Positions 1-9,975 of a DNA stretch of 64,000 nucleotides are shown in pieces. Every line of letters starts with the position of its first letter. Positions within the stretch are counted from its first letter, which is position 1. The notes beneath the pieces are model-generated. The model ran no database searches, had not been told where the DNA came from, and was given only the letters and a program-made list of their open reading frames with translations. The position numbers and the translations under genes were made by a program. Source of the DNA: Adiantum capillus-veneris (lineage: Eukaryota; Streptophyta; Polypodiopsida; Polypodiales; Pteridaceae); contig CM043954.1 of NCBI GenBank assembly GCA_014529385.2, positions 91,231,747 to 91,295,746 on the forward strand. Direction: 5' to 3'.

Positions 1-241
1 GATGGGTGTTCGGCTCTAAAAAGCGTTGTAGGAAGTTTCCTCTTATGCACTCTTGAAGGCTGTGACTTAGACATTGGATAGAGACCTCTGTAGGAATTAG
101 TTATTAGGAGTCAGTCGAGTGTAGGTTGACACCTTATGCTTGCTTCCGTGCGCCTGTGGGTCGAGGTTCGTCCTTAGCTGACAAATCTTGTTAGGTGAGT
201 TCTCGTTGTCGTGAAGTCCATCGCGGCGTATCCGTCCAACA
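1..241 (+). repeat. Element A 5' LTR (3' end only)
   Basis: This stretch aligns with 32948-33184 over its whole length with about 14 substitutions and two short indels counted by eye. It ends in ...CCAACA, the same terminal CA as the 3' LTR. The divergence marks A as the oldest of the three nested elements. Confidence 0.9.
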
Positions 242-242
242 T

Positions 243-260
243 TGGAGCCGCTGCCGGGGA
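243..260 (+). other. Element A primer binding site (tRNA-Asp type)
   Basis: TGGAGCCGCTGCCGGGGA starts one base after the LTR end. It differs at one base from TGGCGCCGCTGCCGGGGA, the primer site of element C in this window. The family is the well-known plant gypsy site complementary to the 3' end of tRNA-Asp, which would prime minus-strand synthesis. Confidence 0.8.
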
Positions 261-780
261 CGAAAACCTTAGGTAGGTGACCGAGACTAGTCCTTCAGGA
301 TAGGGATTTTTGGCTTTCCAAGAGTCTCGTTTTTCATTTAGATAGGATCAGAGGGTGGAGGACTCTCTAGGTCTTAGAGGGAGTCTAGGAAGCGTGTGTC
401 TGGCCTAGATCCTTTGACTTAGGTAGATTTAGGTAGACTGAGATAGTTTTAGGTATTAGTTGAGTTCTTGAGTAAGAGTTGGAGTGGTAGAAGCAGTGAG
501 AGGAGAGCTTGAGAGTCTGGAGAGGCCAGAAAGAAACCAAAACACCATTATCACCATTTCACATGATGAGTAGGAGTAGAGTAAGTAGGACATCATGATT
601 CACGATCTAGAGCACTTCATGCATGTATACTTGCTTGGTAAATTCATCACAAGTTTGTAAAAGACGCAAAAGTGTGTTTGAAAGCTGAAGTGAAGTCCAA
701 AAGTTACTGTGAGTGTTTATGATAGAGCTGCAGAGCATCAGGGGCATTTTTGTCATGAAAAAATTTAATTTCAAGCCAGG

Positions 781-804
781 AGACATCCTACGCGTAGGAT
801 GTCT
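781..804. repeat. 24-bp perfect palindrome, copy 1
   Basis: The 12-base arm AGACATCCTACG is followed directly by its exact reverse complement CGTAGGATGTCT, with ACGCGT at the centre. The copy lies in the 5' leader of A. Confidence 0.95.
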
Positions 805-941
805 ACGGGCTAATTTGGTCAGAATTTTGGGATTTTGAGTGGACTAGTGTGTTCAGAAGGTGGGGTTTATCCTATTTTCAACTGAAAAGTGGAAAATTGA
901 CCATATCTTGACAGGATAAGGGCAGATAGACTGAAATTGCC

Positions 942-952
942 AGACATCCTAC
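942..952 (+). repeat. Half copy of the 24-bp palindrome
   Basis: AGACATCCTAC is the left arm only, followed by CCAAATTG instead of the mirror arm. It is either a decayed copy or an original single arm. Confidence 0.6.
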
Positions 953-1212
953 CCAAATTGTGCCAAAGCATTATTTTAAGACCAAAACCATATGATGGCT
1001 GCATAAGCATGATCTGCATGATATATTGAGTGACTGAGAGGGGTTTCATCTCATTTGGGTGAGAAAATTGGGTTCAAAGCAGACTTTAGCACTTTTGACT
1101 GAAAAAGGCAAGAACAACTAAAATTGGGGACTTACCAAAAGCTAAGCATACCACTGGGTTGCTGACATCAAGGGAAAATTATGGGTCAAGTCTGGGGTCA
1201 AACAAGACAAAA

Positions 1213-1236
1213 AGACATCCTACGCGTAGGATGTCT
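1213..1236. repeat. 24-bp perfect palindrome, copy 2
   Basis: This copy is identical to the one at 781-804. Its flanks differ, so the palindrome is the conserved unit and not a long duplicated segment. Confidence 0.95.
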
Positions 1237-1336
1237 TCTGTGTGATTTTACACTCCAAATCCAGATTTGAGCATACCAAAGTGATCATCAACTCAAGGGG
1301 AGCCTGTCTTTGAAATTGAAGCCATTTTGATGAAAA

Positions 1337-1360
1337 AGACATCCTACGCATAGGATGTCT
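1337..1360. repeat. 24-bp palindrome, copy 3 (one mismatch)
   Basis: The arms match copy 1 except that the centre reads ACGCAT instead of ACGCGT, a G-to-A change in the right arm that breaks the symmetry at one pair. Confidence 0.9.
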
Positions 1361-1599
1361 AAAGTAAGAAATTGATAGTGGGCATAGCAAGGTGTTGTAT
1401 AGCCTGAGGCAAGCCTCCTAGTCAATTTTGGTCCAAATTGGAGTTGATTAGACTGATCAAAATCAGCAACAAGCTGTCGGAACAGTTTTCTGATCCATTG
1501 ACCAGCTTATAGGTGTCCAAATCAAAAAGTAAAAACAGTTGTGGACTCAACACATCAAGGGGAATCCATAGTGCAAAAATCCAGGAAAAACAAAGCAGG

Positions 1600-1623
1600 A
1601 GACATCCTATGCGTAGGATGTCT
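1600..1623. repeat. 24-bp palindrome, copy 4 (one mismatch)
   Basis: The left arm reads AGACATCCTATG, with one C-to-T change, and the right arm is intact. The change looks like cytosine-deamination decay of a CG site. Confidence 0.9.
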
Positions 1624-2215
1624 ACTGGGGCCTACTGAAGAGAAAATTTGATTGGGCTTAGACAGTGAGATTCCATTTGGCTTAAGGGTTCAAGAACTTC
1701 TTTCAGAAGTGAATTTGGACCTTGTTTGTCCATTTGACGGAGCAAAGACTGAATTCAGACTTTTTCACGTAAATTGATCAACATCCGAAGGAAGTACAAT
1801 TTCAGATTAGCAGACCTAATCCAGAACATCAGCAGTGTATAAAATACAGTAGTGGTTGAGATTAACTCTCCAGTTATACCAATCATTACTAAGATAAGCT
1901 CTAGCAGATAAATGCTTTGATTAGATTGCCGAAATTAAATGCTTGTATATAGGTATATTCAGCAGCAGGAAAGCAAGAAGTTGTGCGGAGACTGATCCTT
2001 TGCCAGGTGAGTGGTTGGATTTGTGATAAATTGCATTGATAAGTTTGATGAATTTACGATCAGGAAGATACATTTTTAGAGACCAGAAGGTGGCATGTGA
2101 CCAAGGTAGCTTAGTGTCCACCGAGGAGAGTGTAACTCAAGCAAGGCTAGATCCACTAGCACCGATTATTGAGGAAGGTAGTGATACTGAAACTTAGTAA
2201 GACAAATCTTTCTTT

Positions 2216-4306
2216 ATGATGGGTAGTCAACAGCTAGGAGGTTTCACCTATGACGGACCAATGCAAGGAGGAAGCACCTCCCAAAATCCTTTCAATGATT
2301 CCAAGCTCACTGTGATCTTCTTAGAAGGAACAAACTCGAGGGGAGCCCTAGTCTATTCTGACTATCGAGGACGTAAGTGCATTTGTATTGAAGAAAGGCC
2401 GGCTCAGAGATTGGAGATAATTTGAGTCTATGATGATGGAGATAGATTCCGAGACAAAAAAGAAAACCACTATCTGATAGTTAGTAACCCTGAAGATTAC
2501 AACAGATATGAAGATAACGTGGCGGAAGGGGAAATGGTTTTAGAAGCTCAAGAACCGCCACCAAACATTGACCGGCCTGGAGTAATTTTTATGTATGATA
2601 AGAAAACAACCAAGGTTTCAACTTATAATGAGAACGTGGGAATCTACAAGCATGAGAGTGAGGTAATAGTTGCTTACTTTCGCTGCAAAGAACCATACTT
2701 AAACGAATTGAGCAAAGACAAGGTTCTTTACTTATTCTCTTATGAAACTGCTATGGGTAAGGGTATAGTTTTTGTTGATAGATACGGGCGAGAATACCAA
2801 TGTATTCTCCCAGAGGAGGTAGAAAAGGCAACAGTTCCACGAGCATCAACATATGCCCCAGACGAAGTGCCAAGAGCCACCTACACCCCTAGAAAGTCGA
2901 CGAATCCCTTTTCAAAAGATTATGACGCTACCTCACATTCTACCCGACCGTAGACATTCAACAATCAAAACCAACCAGCAACTCAGCCATCATTGCAGGC
3001 ATGGCTTTGATAGAGTGCAACATTGGAACAAGACCGAAACCGAGATGGTTATCAAGCCGCACGAGATCTAAGGGATTTGCAAGAACCACCACTCTATTCA
3101 AGGTATCAAGGAGAGAGTAAGCCAAAGACTCAAGGGTCAACAGAGCCTGGAAGACCACCCATAGAACGAGTTCGAAGAGATGAACCATCTCTGGCAAGAA
3201 CTGTTAGAAATTATGGCTTAGGAGCACGACTGGGAGAGGAACCAACCTACTACACAAGACCAGAGGAGGTACATCGATTAGGATGTGGAGATCCAATGAT
3301 GAGGTTTGTAGACCATCGTAGAATTAGACCTTCTCAAGTGCAAAAATGGGTAAACAAGAAATACACAGGAAACATAGATCCAAGAGATCATGTAGCAGCC
3401 TTTGTGCGTGTAATTAGAGCTGAAGAGGTGTTAAACTTCCCTACCCAATTTGCAGGGTTTGGACTAACCCTAGAGGATGACGCTGCTACTTGGTTTGACT
3501 ATGTAGAGCATAGAGACTTTGAGTCTATGGAGGAAGTGTTTGACGAGTTTATCGAGGAATTCTCACAAAGGGGGATAGCTCATAATACCGTCTCACAAAT
3601 CCATAAATTCAAATAGAAAGATGGGGAATCTCTACGAAAGGCAGCCCTAAGAATAAAAAGATATGTTAAGTTCTGTCCTGTGGAAGAATTGCCAACTCAG
3701 TCCAGACTTATGCTTGTATTCATCCAAGGACTAAGGAATGCGGATCTCCAAAAAGACTTACATATGAAGAGGAGCACAACGTTGAATGAGTTGACCAAGG
3801 AGGCTCTTTACCTCGTGGACAATTGTGCGGTCTATAAAGAGGGGGAGTTCAAGGACCTTGATGACGATTCATCTTCACAACAAAGTGGAAGCAAGTCTTC
3901 TAAGACAGCACCGAGAGGAGAAGTAGTTGTAAACCAAGAGCTGCTTGTAAATGAAGTGCTAAAAAAGATTAACTTGTACGCCAGACCCCAAGCTAAACAG
4001 CCCAAGTGGTGTGCTATTGAACAAAAATGGACAAACCATGGGACAGAGGAATGTTATTATAACAAGGGATATGTGAGAGAGAGACCTTACTCTCCCCAAG
4101 CTCAGGTAGCTTCTCCTCAAGTTCCACCAATGCCTAGGTATCAAGCAGGCAACCTACCAGGACCTGTAAGTGTAGAAAGACCACAACCAGTGTTGGGGCA
4201 ACAACCACCCCTACCAGGATTACGACCAGTCGCTCGGTATAAGATACACACCAACCGTACACGAATCAGAGGAGAAGGATTTGGTGCCTATGCATGCATA
4301 TTATGA
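2216..4306 (+). pseudogene. gag: Element A gag: N-terminal domain and capsid region, with stops
   Basis: One reading frame runs through this stretch, interrupted by a TGA at 2423, a TAG at 2951, a TGA-TAG pair at 3008 and a TAG at 3614. The region 3247-3830 looks like the retrotransposon gag (capsid) domain. It has VQKWVNKKYTGN, the segment DDAATWFDYVEH and the helix-rich FDEFIEEFSQRGI. The part before it (2216-2950) is an unrecognised N-terminal extension with two similar beta-like segments, around GALVYSDYRGRKCICI and GIVFVDRYGREYQCIL. The gag protein would form the virus-like particle that packages the RNA. The start at 2216 is the first ATG of the frame and is not certain. The frame is lost near 4281-4306, where gag continues one frame over. 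Confidence 0.75.
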
Positions 4307-5552
4307 AGATCCCAATGGATATGCGGAAAACTCTATCTATTATCCACCGAAAGAACCCTCGACACCAGAACCATGGAGCATGATAGGAAGTAGAGGACCA
4401 CCAACAGCTGCACAGGCAACAGGAGGAGGAAGATATAGCTTAGATGAACAAAAATTGTTGTTCATAGCCAATGGAGGCATGGGCGGACAGAGACGTGCAT
4501 ACCAACAAAGGGGAGCTCAAGGAGCACCTCAACAACCCAAGGGACCCTGCTACAAGTGTGGTGGAGACCATTGGGTAAGAGACTGTCCTCATGATGAAAT
4601 CATGAGAGTCAACGTATATTGCACCGAGTGTGGAGTTACTCATTTGATTCTTGATTGCCCTAAAAACCCGAGCAAAGGAGCAAAAACTACCTTGAACATG
4701 CTAGAAACAGTACCTTCCAGTGAAGGGTCAGAAAATAAAACAATCATACCTATTCAGGCGGTGACACGAGCCCAAGCTCACAGAATGACGAACAAACCCA
4801 TAATTGAAGAGCCAAAAACCGATGCCCCAAGTTCAGAAATGAAAAATCAGAGAAGAACTTGGAAAGCTAGAAAGGCACGTATGAAAGCCAGGAAAGAACG
4901 AGAGAAAACAACTCTATCCGAGGAGTTAAAACATACAAAGGATAGATTAGAGCGGTTAGAGGATCTAGCTAGCTTAAGCTCACACACCACGGCAACCATA
5001 GCAACCAAGGAAATAGCAGAGCCCAAAAGTGCAAGATCGGGAGGATCAATACTGGTAGACAAGGTAAATGAGCAGTTGGATGCACTTCTAAAAGCTTATG
5101 AAGCCAGACTCAAAAAGAACCAAACCCAGGAGCAAAGATGGATGACTTATCCATATGCTAAAATAGAAAAACAAAGGTTGGAAATGTGTAGAAAGATGAT
5201 TGAAACAACTCAATCATTGATGGAAGACCCGATTGGTAAACCTGCAAATTGGCATGAAGTACCAGCTCCAACCCCTATCCGACCAACTTTAGAGGAACAA
5301 GTAGAAACGAAGGAAAGACTCACGAATTCCTATGAGTCTAGAGGAGAGCCTATCATAGTGCCAAATACAACAGGTGAGGCAAGTGACGGATTCCAACCTA
5401 AAACATTGACAAAAATGGGTAAGGACTGTAACGGTTTAGATGATCTGTGGAAGCAAATCCGTGAAGCCAACGAGGCTAACAGGGTGAGTAACCACATGAA
5501 TCGCACGAGAAAAGAGAAGAATGTGATCTTACCTCCTATTGAAGAATTTTAG
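4281..5552 (+). pseudogene. gag: Element A gag: nucleocapsid with two short zinc knuckles and coiled coil
   Basis: This continues gag in a second frame. Two zinc knuckles are visible, at residues 90-102 (CYKCGGDHWVRDC) and 114-126 (CTECGVTHLILDC). Both have the spacing CX2CX3HX4C, one residue shorter than the usual CX2CX4HX4C and without its glycine-histidine. A basic, glutamate-rich stretch (about residues 195-235) follows and is likely a coiled coil. Nucleocapsid binds the packaged RNA. The frameshift near 4281 could be a lesion or a programmed shift, but the many other lesions make decay more likely. A close relative of this region lies in element E at about 46590-47039. Confidence 0.75.
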
Positions 5553-5564
5553 GCAAGGTCACAA

Positions 5565-5833
5565 ATGAACTTTGAGATACATTCACAAGGGGGAGACCAG
5601 GGATCAATTAGTTTGGGACACAGCCAACCAGACTCGTTGAAAACTTTACCCTCTTACCTAGGAGAGTATGAAGCCAAGTCTGAAGTGAGAGCAATCCCAT
5701 CTCAAAGACTTTCTTCTAACAAAGTGATGGATTCACAAGGATTGATTGAGTTATTTTCCACCCCGGTGGCATGCACAATCACATAAGTCGAACTCCTAAG
5801 GTTACGACCAAACATGTGGACCACAGTAGGTAA
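5565..5833 (+). pseudogene. Element A: gag-protease linker
   Basis: The frame of the previous segment continues past the TAG at 5550, through LKTLPSYLGEYEAKSEVRAI to a TAA at 5784, and then reads NFGVTDPTSKLQ towards the protease. The segment aligns by eye with 47554-47805 of element E (LQTLPSFIGEIETKFEVKMI), so it is a genuine part of the polyprotein, but I recognise no domain. Confidence 0.55.
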
Positions 5834-6370
5834 ATGCCTAAAAAACTTTGGAGTGACAGACCCCACCTCGAAGCTTCAGGAAGGGATCAGAGAATTGGAC
5901 AGGCGCCTCAACTAAACACTAGGCCAGTACCATTAAACAAGGTTGGAGAGTATTGCGAGGGAGAAGATGGAAACACCACGCTACCAGTAGAATTCCATGG
6001 AGTAGTTTCCAAAGCTATTCTTGACAGTGGAGCGGGGGTTCCTATCGCCACCAAGGAAATCTGGAAAAAATGGGGAAAACCAGCTTTAAGAGCTACCATA
6101 ATGAAATTGCAATTGGCAGATGGGTTCATGGAGAAGCCTCTAGGACTCTTAGAAAAAGTGATTGTCACTTCATGCAGAATCGAGTATGAGCATACATTTG
6201 CAATAGTCGATTTTGACAAAAAGAACAATTATGAGATCATCTTGGGAAGACCATTCATGCGACAATTGAAGATGGTCCAAGATTGGGATTACGACCACAT
6301 ATTCCTCAGACATGGCGAGACAACAACTAAAATACACCTGAAAGACCATAGTTACAAGGATGTGAACTAA
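5834..6370 (+). pseudogene. pro: Element A retropepsin (gag-pol protease)
   Basis: This is the aspartic protease that cuts the polyprotein. The active-site motif AILDSGAG is at residues 62-68 and the second conserved patch IILGRPFMRQL lies about 85 residues later. The flow LPVEFHGVVSKAILDSGAG is typical of retropepsins. The first 25 or so residues from 5834 are probably out of frame, since the preceding linker reads in another frame. The domain ends at a TAA (6368-6370) directly before the next segment in the same frame. It aligns with 47815-48400 in element E and with 40880-41320 in element D. Confidence 0.8.
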
Positions 6371-6376
6371 ACACCT

Positions 6377-7564
6377 GTGGAAGAGTTTGATTCAGCTACA
6401 GTGGCAGGATCGGAACTCCCAGCATGGTTAGGGAAACAAAAAGAGCTATGGATGTGCGGAGCTTCACATTGTGGAAGCTTAAGAAGAGAGGAATGCATTT
6501 TAGAAAGAGCGATTGAGGACAAGGAGTATATTCCAGAACCTTTCCCTGAAGATGCCTTGGAACCTCTAGAATGGGAACACATACTAGCAACATTGGATGT
6601 TTGTACCATTACAGATAGTCCAACAACAAAATTTTGCGATAAGGATGGCTATGATGTGCTACCCTACTACATGGTAAGCATTATACCAGGAGAAGATGAG
6701 ATGATAGAACCACCAGAACAAGAAGAGTTTTATAACTCCTCTGAATATCTGGAAGTAAATGATGATGCAGATAATGAGTGTTCAGACACCTCAAGTGAGC
6801 GTGGAAGGGAAACCGAGAATATCAAGTTTTATGATTTTGCTAATCAGCACCCTAGATGCCAGGAACGCTATAGGAGGAAACGAGTAGGAAACAAAGCAAG
6901 AGAGAACCTAATGCCCAAGATAAAAGGTAAAACTCAATATTTGATGCTTGTAAAAGCAGAGGATTGTGTAAAAGATCAAATATCAAGAATATTCTCAAAA
7001 GATCGAAGGGAAAGAACACGAGAGGAAATAAAAAAAGTACGAAAAGCTAAAACAGAAACAAAATCAAAAAAAGAAACAACAAAACACCAAGAGTGGACCA
7101 AACTGGAGCGTAAACAGAAATACCAAGAACTGAAACTGTCTTTATGTGAGATATGGACTACTGAAGAAGATAGGGATGGTAAAGGGGAGTCAGAGAAGGG
7201 AAACATGAATGTACCATCACACTATCGGAAATTTATCATCCAGGACAGAAAAATCATCATGACACCACCAGTCAGGGAAAGAACCAACCAAGAATCTTAC
7301 GATGGGCCAAAAAATGAAAAAAGGATAGACCTTGCGGAACCAGGTGAAAAGCCTCAGCCGATCTATATAGCAAACGATTTAGAGCCTGAAGAAGAAGAAT
7401 GGCTAGCACAACTTCTCAAGAAGTATAAAGATGTGTTTGCATGGTCCTATAAAGACCTCAAAGGAGTTGATCCATCGATATGCCAACATACAATTCCTTT
7501 GAAACCAGATGCAAAACCTAGCAGACAACGTCCTTATACATATAATGACACATTTGCTAAATGA
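6377..7564 (+). pseudogene. pol: Element A: protease-RT linker and RT N-terminus
   Basis: About 300 residues of charged linker come first, with a long lysine/glutamate stretch near residues 200-260. They are followed by the conserved lead-in to RT: LAEPGEKPQPIYIANDLEPE, then KYKDVFAWSYKDLKG and the proline-rich HTIPLKPDAKPSRQRPY. The last two are standard in plant gypsy pol just before the RT fingers. The frame is shared with the protease through one stop. It ends at a TGA (7562), beyond which RT continues in the same frame. Confidence 0.75.
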
Positions 7565-9008
7565 ATCAAAGAGGAGATTGACAAGCTGATGGAAGCTGAA
7601 TTCATCTATGAAATTGAACATACAGATTGGGTGTCATCCATTGTGGTAGTCCCCAAAAATAATGGAAAATTGCAAGTGTGTGTAAACCTCAATAAGGTAA
7701 ATGCAGCCACCATAAGGGATAATTATCCCTTGCCAATCACAAAACATGTACTTGAGAGGGTGGCTGGAAAACGGGCTTATTCCTTTCTGGGACGGGTTTT
7801 CAGGATACAACCAACTGGCAATTGCAAGGAAGGATCAACACAAAACAGCGTTTGCCACAGAATGGGGAATTTATGCGTATCGAGTTATGCCGTTTGGCTT
7901 AACTAATGCCCCAGCTACCTTCCAAAGGTTAATGACGCACGCGTTCAAAGAATACCTGAGAATATTCTTAGAAATATACATGGATGATCTTTGTGTACAC
8001 TCTCTTTTACGAGAGGAACATATTGACCATTTGCAAAAGGTATTTGAAAAATACAGGATATATCGAATCTGTCTTAACCCGAAAAAGTGTATTTTTATGG
8101 TTAAGCAAGGCCGCATCTTAGGACACATTGTCTCAAGAAATGGCATAACCACTGACCTAGACAAAGTCAAAGTCATAGTAGACCTACCCAGGCCTACTAA
8201 TGCTAAACAAGTGCAATCCTTCATGGGACACTGCGGATATTATCGAAGATTCATATACATGTATGCAATCATTGCACAACCTCTGTATCGTTTGCTAGTC
8301 AATTTTGATTGGACCAAGGAGTGTGAAACTTCATTCCAAAAGCTGAAGGAAAACCTTGTATCAGCTCCTATACTTAAAGCACCAAATTGGAAAAAGATAT
8401 TCCATCTTCACATTGATGCTTCTGCATATGCAATCGGGAGTATTCTAGCTCAACCTGGAGATGGAACAATGGATTTTCCAGTTTGTTATGCAAGCCGACA
8501 GTTAAACAGTGTGGAAAAGAACTACACAACCATTGAACGAAAAGGGTTAGGAATGATTTATGATGTAAAGAAATTTCGGCATTATTTGCTCGCAAACAAA
8601 TTTGTGTTCTTCACACATCATCAAGCTCTTTTGTATCTGGTAAATAAACCATGCAATATAGGGATAATTGTACGCTGGTTTATTATATTGCTAGAGTTTG
8701 ATTTCACGGTGGTGGTCAAAAAGGGTAAAACCCATCTACGAGCGGGTCATCTTTCAAGAATACACAACGGGGAAGTTCCTGAAGGAGTAGATGATGACAT
8801 ACCAGATGCTTATCTTTTCAATATTGAAATGATACCCAAATGGTCTCAGGAAATGGTTACCATTCTTTCCTTTGGAGGTAGGTTTGATAGCATGAAAGAC
8901 AGATCCAAACAACAGACAATTCGACAAACAAAAAACTTCCAGGTGATTGCAGGACGGCTGTATCATCAAGGATCAGACCCAATTCTACGATTATGTATAA
9001 ATCCGTAA
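7565..9008 (+). pseudogene. pol: Element A reverse transcriptase and RNase H
   Basis: RT copies the element RNA into DNA and RNase H removes the RNA strand. RT begins with IKEEIDKLMEAEFIYEIEH and PKNNGKLQVCVNLNKVN, then changes frame near 7790. It continues with GYNQLAIARKDQHKTAF, MPFGLTNAPATFQRL and the catalytic YMDD at 7977-7988. RNase H follows: HLHIDASAYAIGSILAQ, YASRQLNSVEKNY and LLYLVNK. In the patch usually read as T/V-D-H the aspartate is replaced by histidine (codon 8616-8618, T-H-H), which would damage RNase H. The region ends at a TAA (9006-9008). Only one RNase H domain is seen, unlike element B. Confidence 0.85.
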
Positions 9009-9664
9009 GAATTCGAGTGTTACCTTGAAGAAGCACATGTCCAGGATTGTGCATTTCATTGTTCAACAGTGAAAACACACCAGAGACTGAAACAGTTAGG
9101 GGTTTATTGGCCAACTATGTATGCGGACACACATTCTTATGTTACCAATTGTACTATATGTAGTGCCAAACCACCAGTAGATCACGCGACATTGTTTCAG
9201 GTAAACATTTCACCTGCATGGAGTCAATATATCATTGATTTCTTAACCACCATGACATTTCCTGAGAACATAACAAGAGCACGGAAAAGGCTATAGAGCT
9301 AGAAGCTCGCGACTTTCAGTTAATTGGGAACCAACTCTATAAGCGAGGAAAGGACAATCAACTTAGAATCTGTGCAAGTGAAAGTGAATACCTGCTGATT
9401 CTAGAACATGCACATGGAGGTATAAGTGGAGGCCATTTTTCGGGCGACAAGACGGCAAAAATTGTCTTAACAGTGGCCTACATTGCATATGGATGCTGAA
9501 GAGTTTGTAAAGCGTTGTGATACATGTCAGCGCACCAAGGTGCCGATAAAGAGAGATGAGATGCCACTACGGCCAATGATGGGAGCAAGGGCATTTGCAA
9601 AATGGGGCATTGATTTTGTGGGACCTATTTCACCCCCTGCATATCGCACCCATACCCAATATAT
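9009..9664 (+). pseudogene. pol: Element A integrase: two zinc-binding modules and start of the catalytic core
   Basis: Two consecutive HHCC-type modules can be read. The first has LYHQGSDPILRLC at 8958-8996, then HCSTVKTHQRLKQLGVYWP and CTIC near 9151-9162. The second has LYKRGKDNQLRIC (9331-9369), HAHGGISGGHF (9408-9440) and CDTCQRTKVP (9516-9545). Stops (9294) and small shifts occur between them. The catalytic core then starts with WGIDFVGPIS (first acidic residue, near 9604). It is cut at 9664 by element B, and the protein resumes at 26271. Confidence 0.75.
9661..9664. repeat. Target site duplication of element B (left)
   Basis: ATAT at 9661-9664 recurs at 26267-26270. Removing B and one copy joins HTQYI to IVATDYLTKW in frame, which independently supports a 4-bp duplication. 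Confidence 0.8.
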
Positions 9665-9923
9665 TGAGGCGGTCCAGGGCGGGCAACAAGAAGAGCAACC
9701 TCTAGACACCCTTCAAGGCTCCCGTGCTGCTCAATGGGGCTGGGGCACAACACAACACAAACCAAAACAACAAACCCACAGCCAAATCCCAACTACACAA
9801 GGGGCACCACCTAGTTTAAGAGCGAACCAGGACGCAAAAGAGGAGAATCGTTAGAGCAACCCACAAACAAGCAAGGAATTTACACTAACCCTAACACCAA
9901 TGGAACACTCTCACACACTAAAA

Positions 9924-9975
<52 letters not shown>

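Larger units (their letters stand above)
261..2215 (+). other. Element A 5' leader, non-coding, with palindrome copies
   Basis: Nearly 2 kb between primer site and gag contains no convincing ORF. It holds four full copies and one half copy of a 24-bp palindrome, listed separately, in loosely repeated surroundings. For example, TGATGAAAAAGACATCC before the copy at 1337 recurs before the copy at 30882. No promoter or splice signal could be assigned. Confidence 0.6.
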
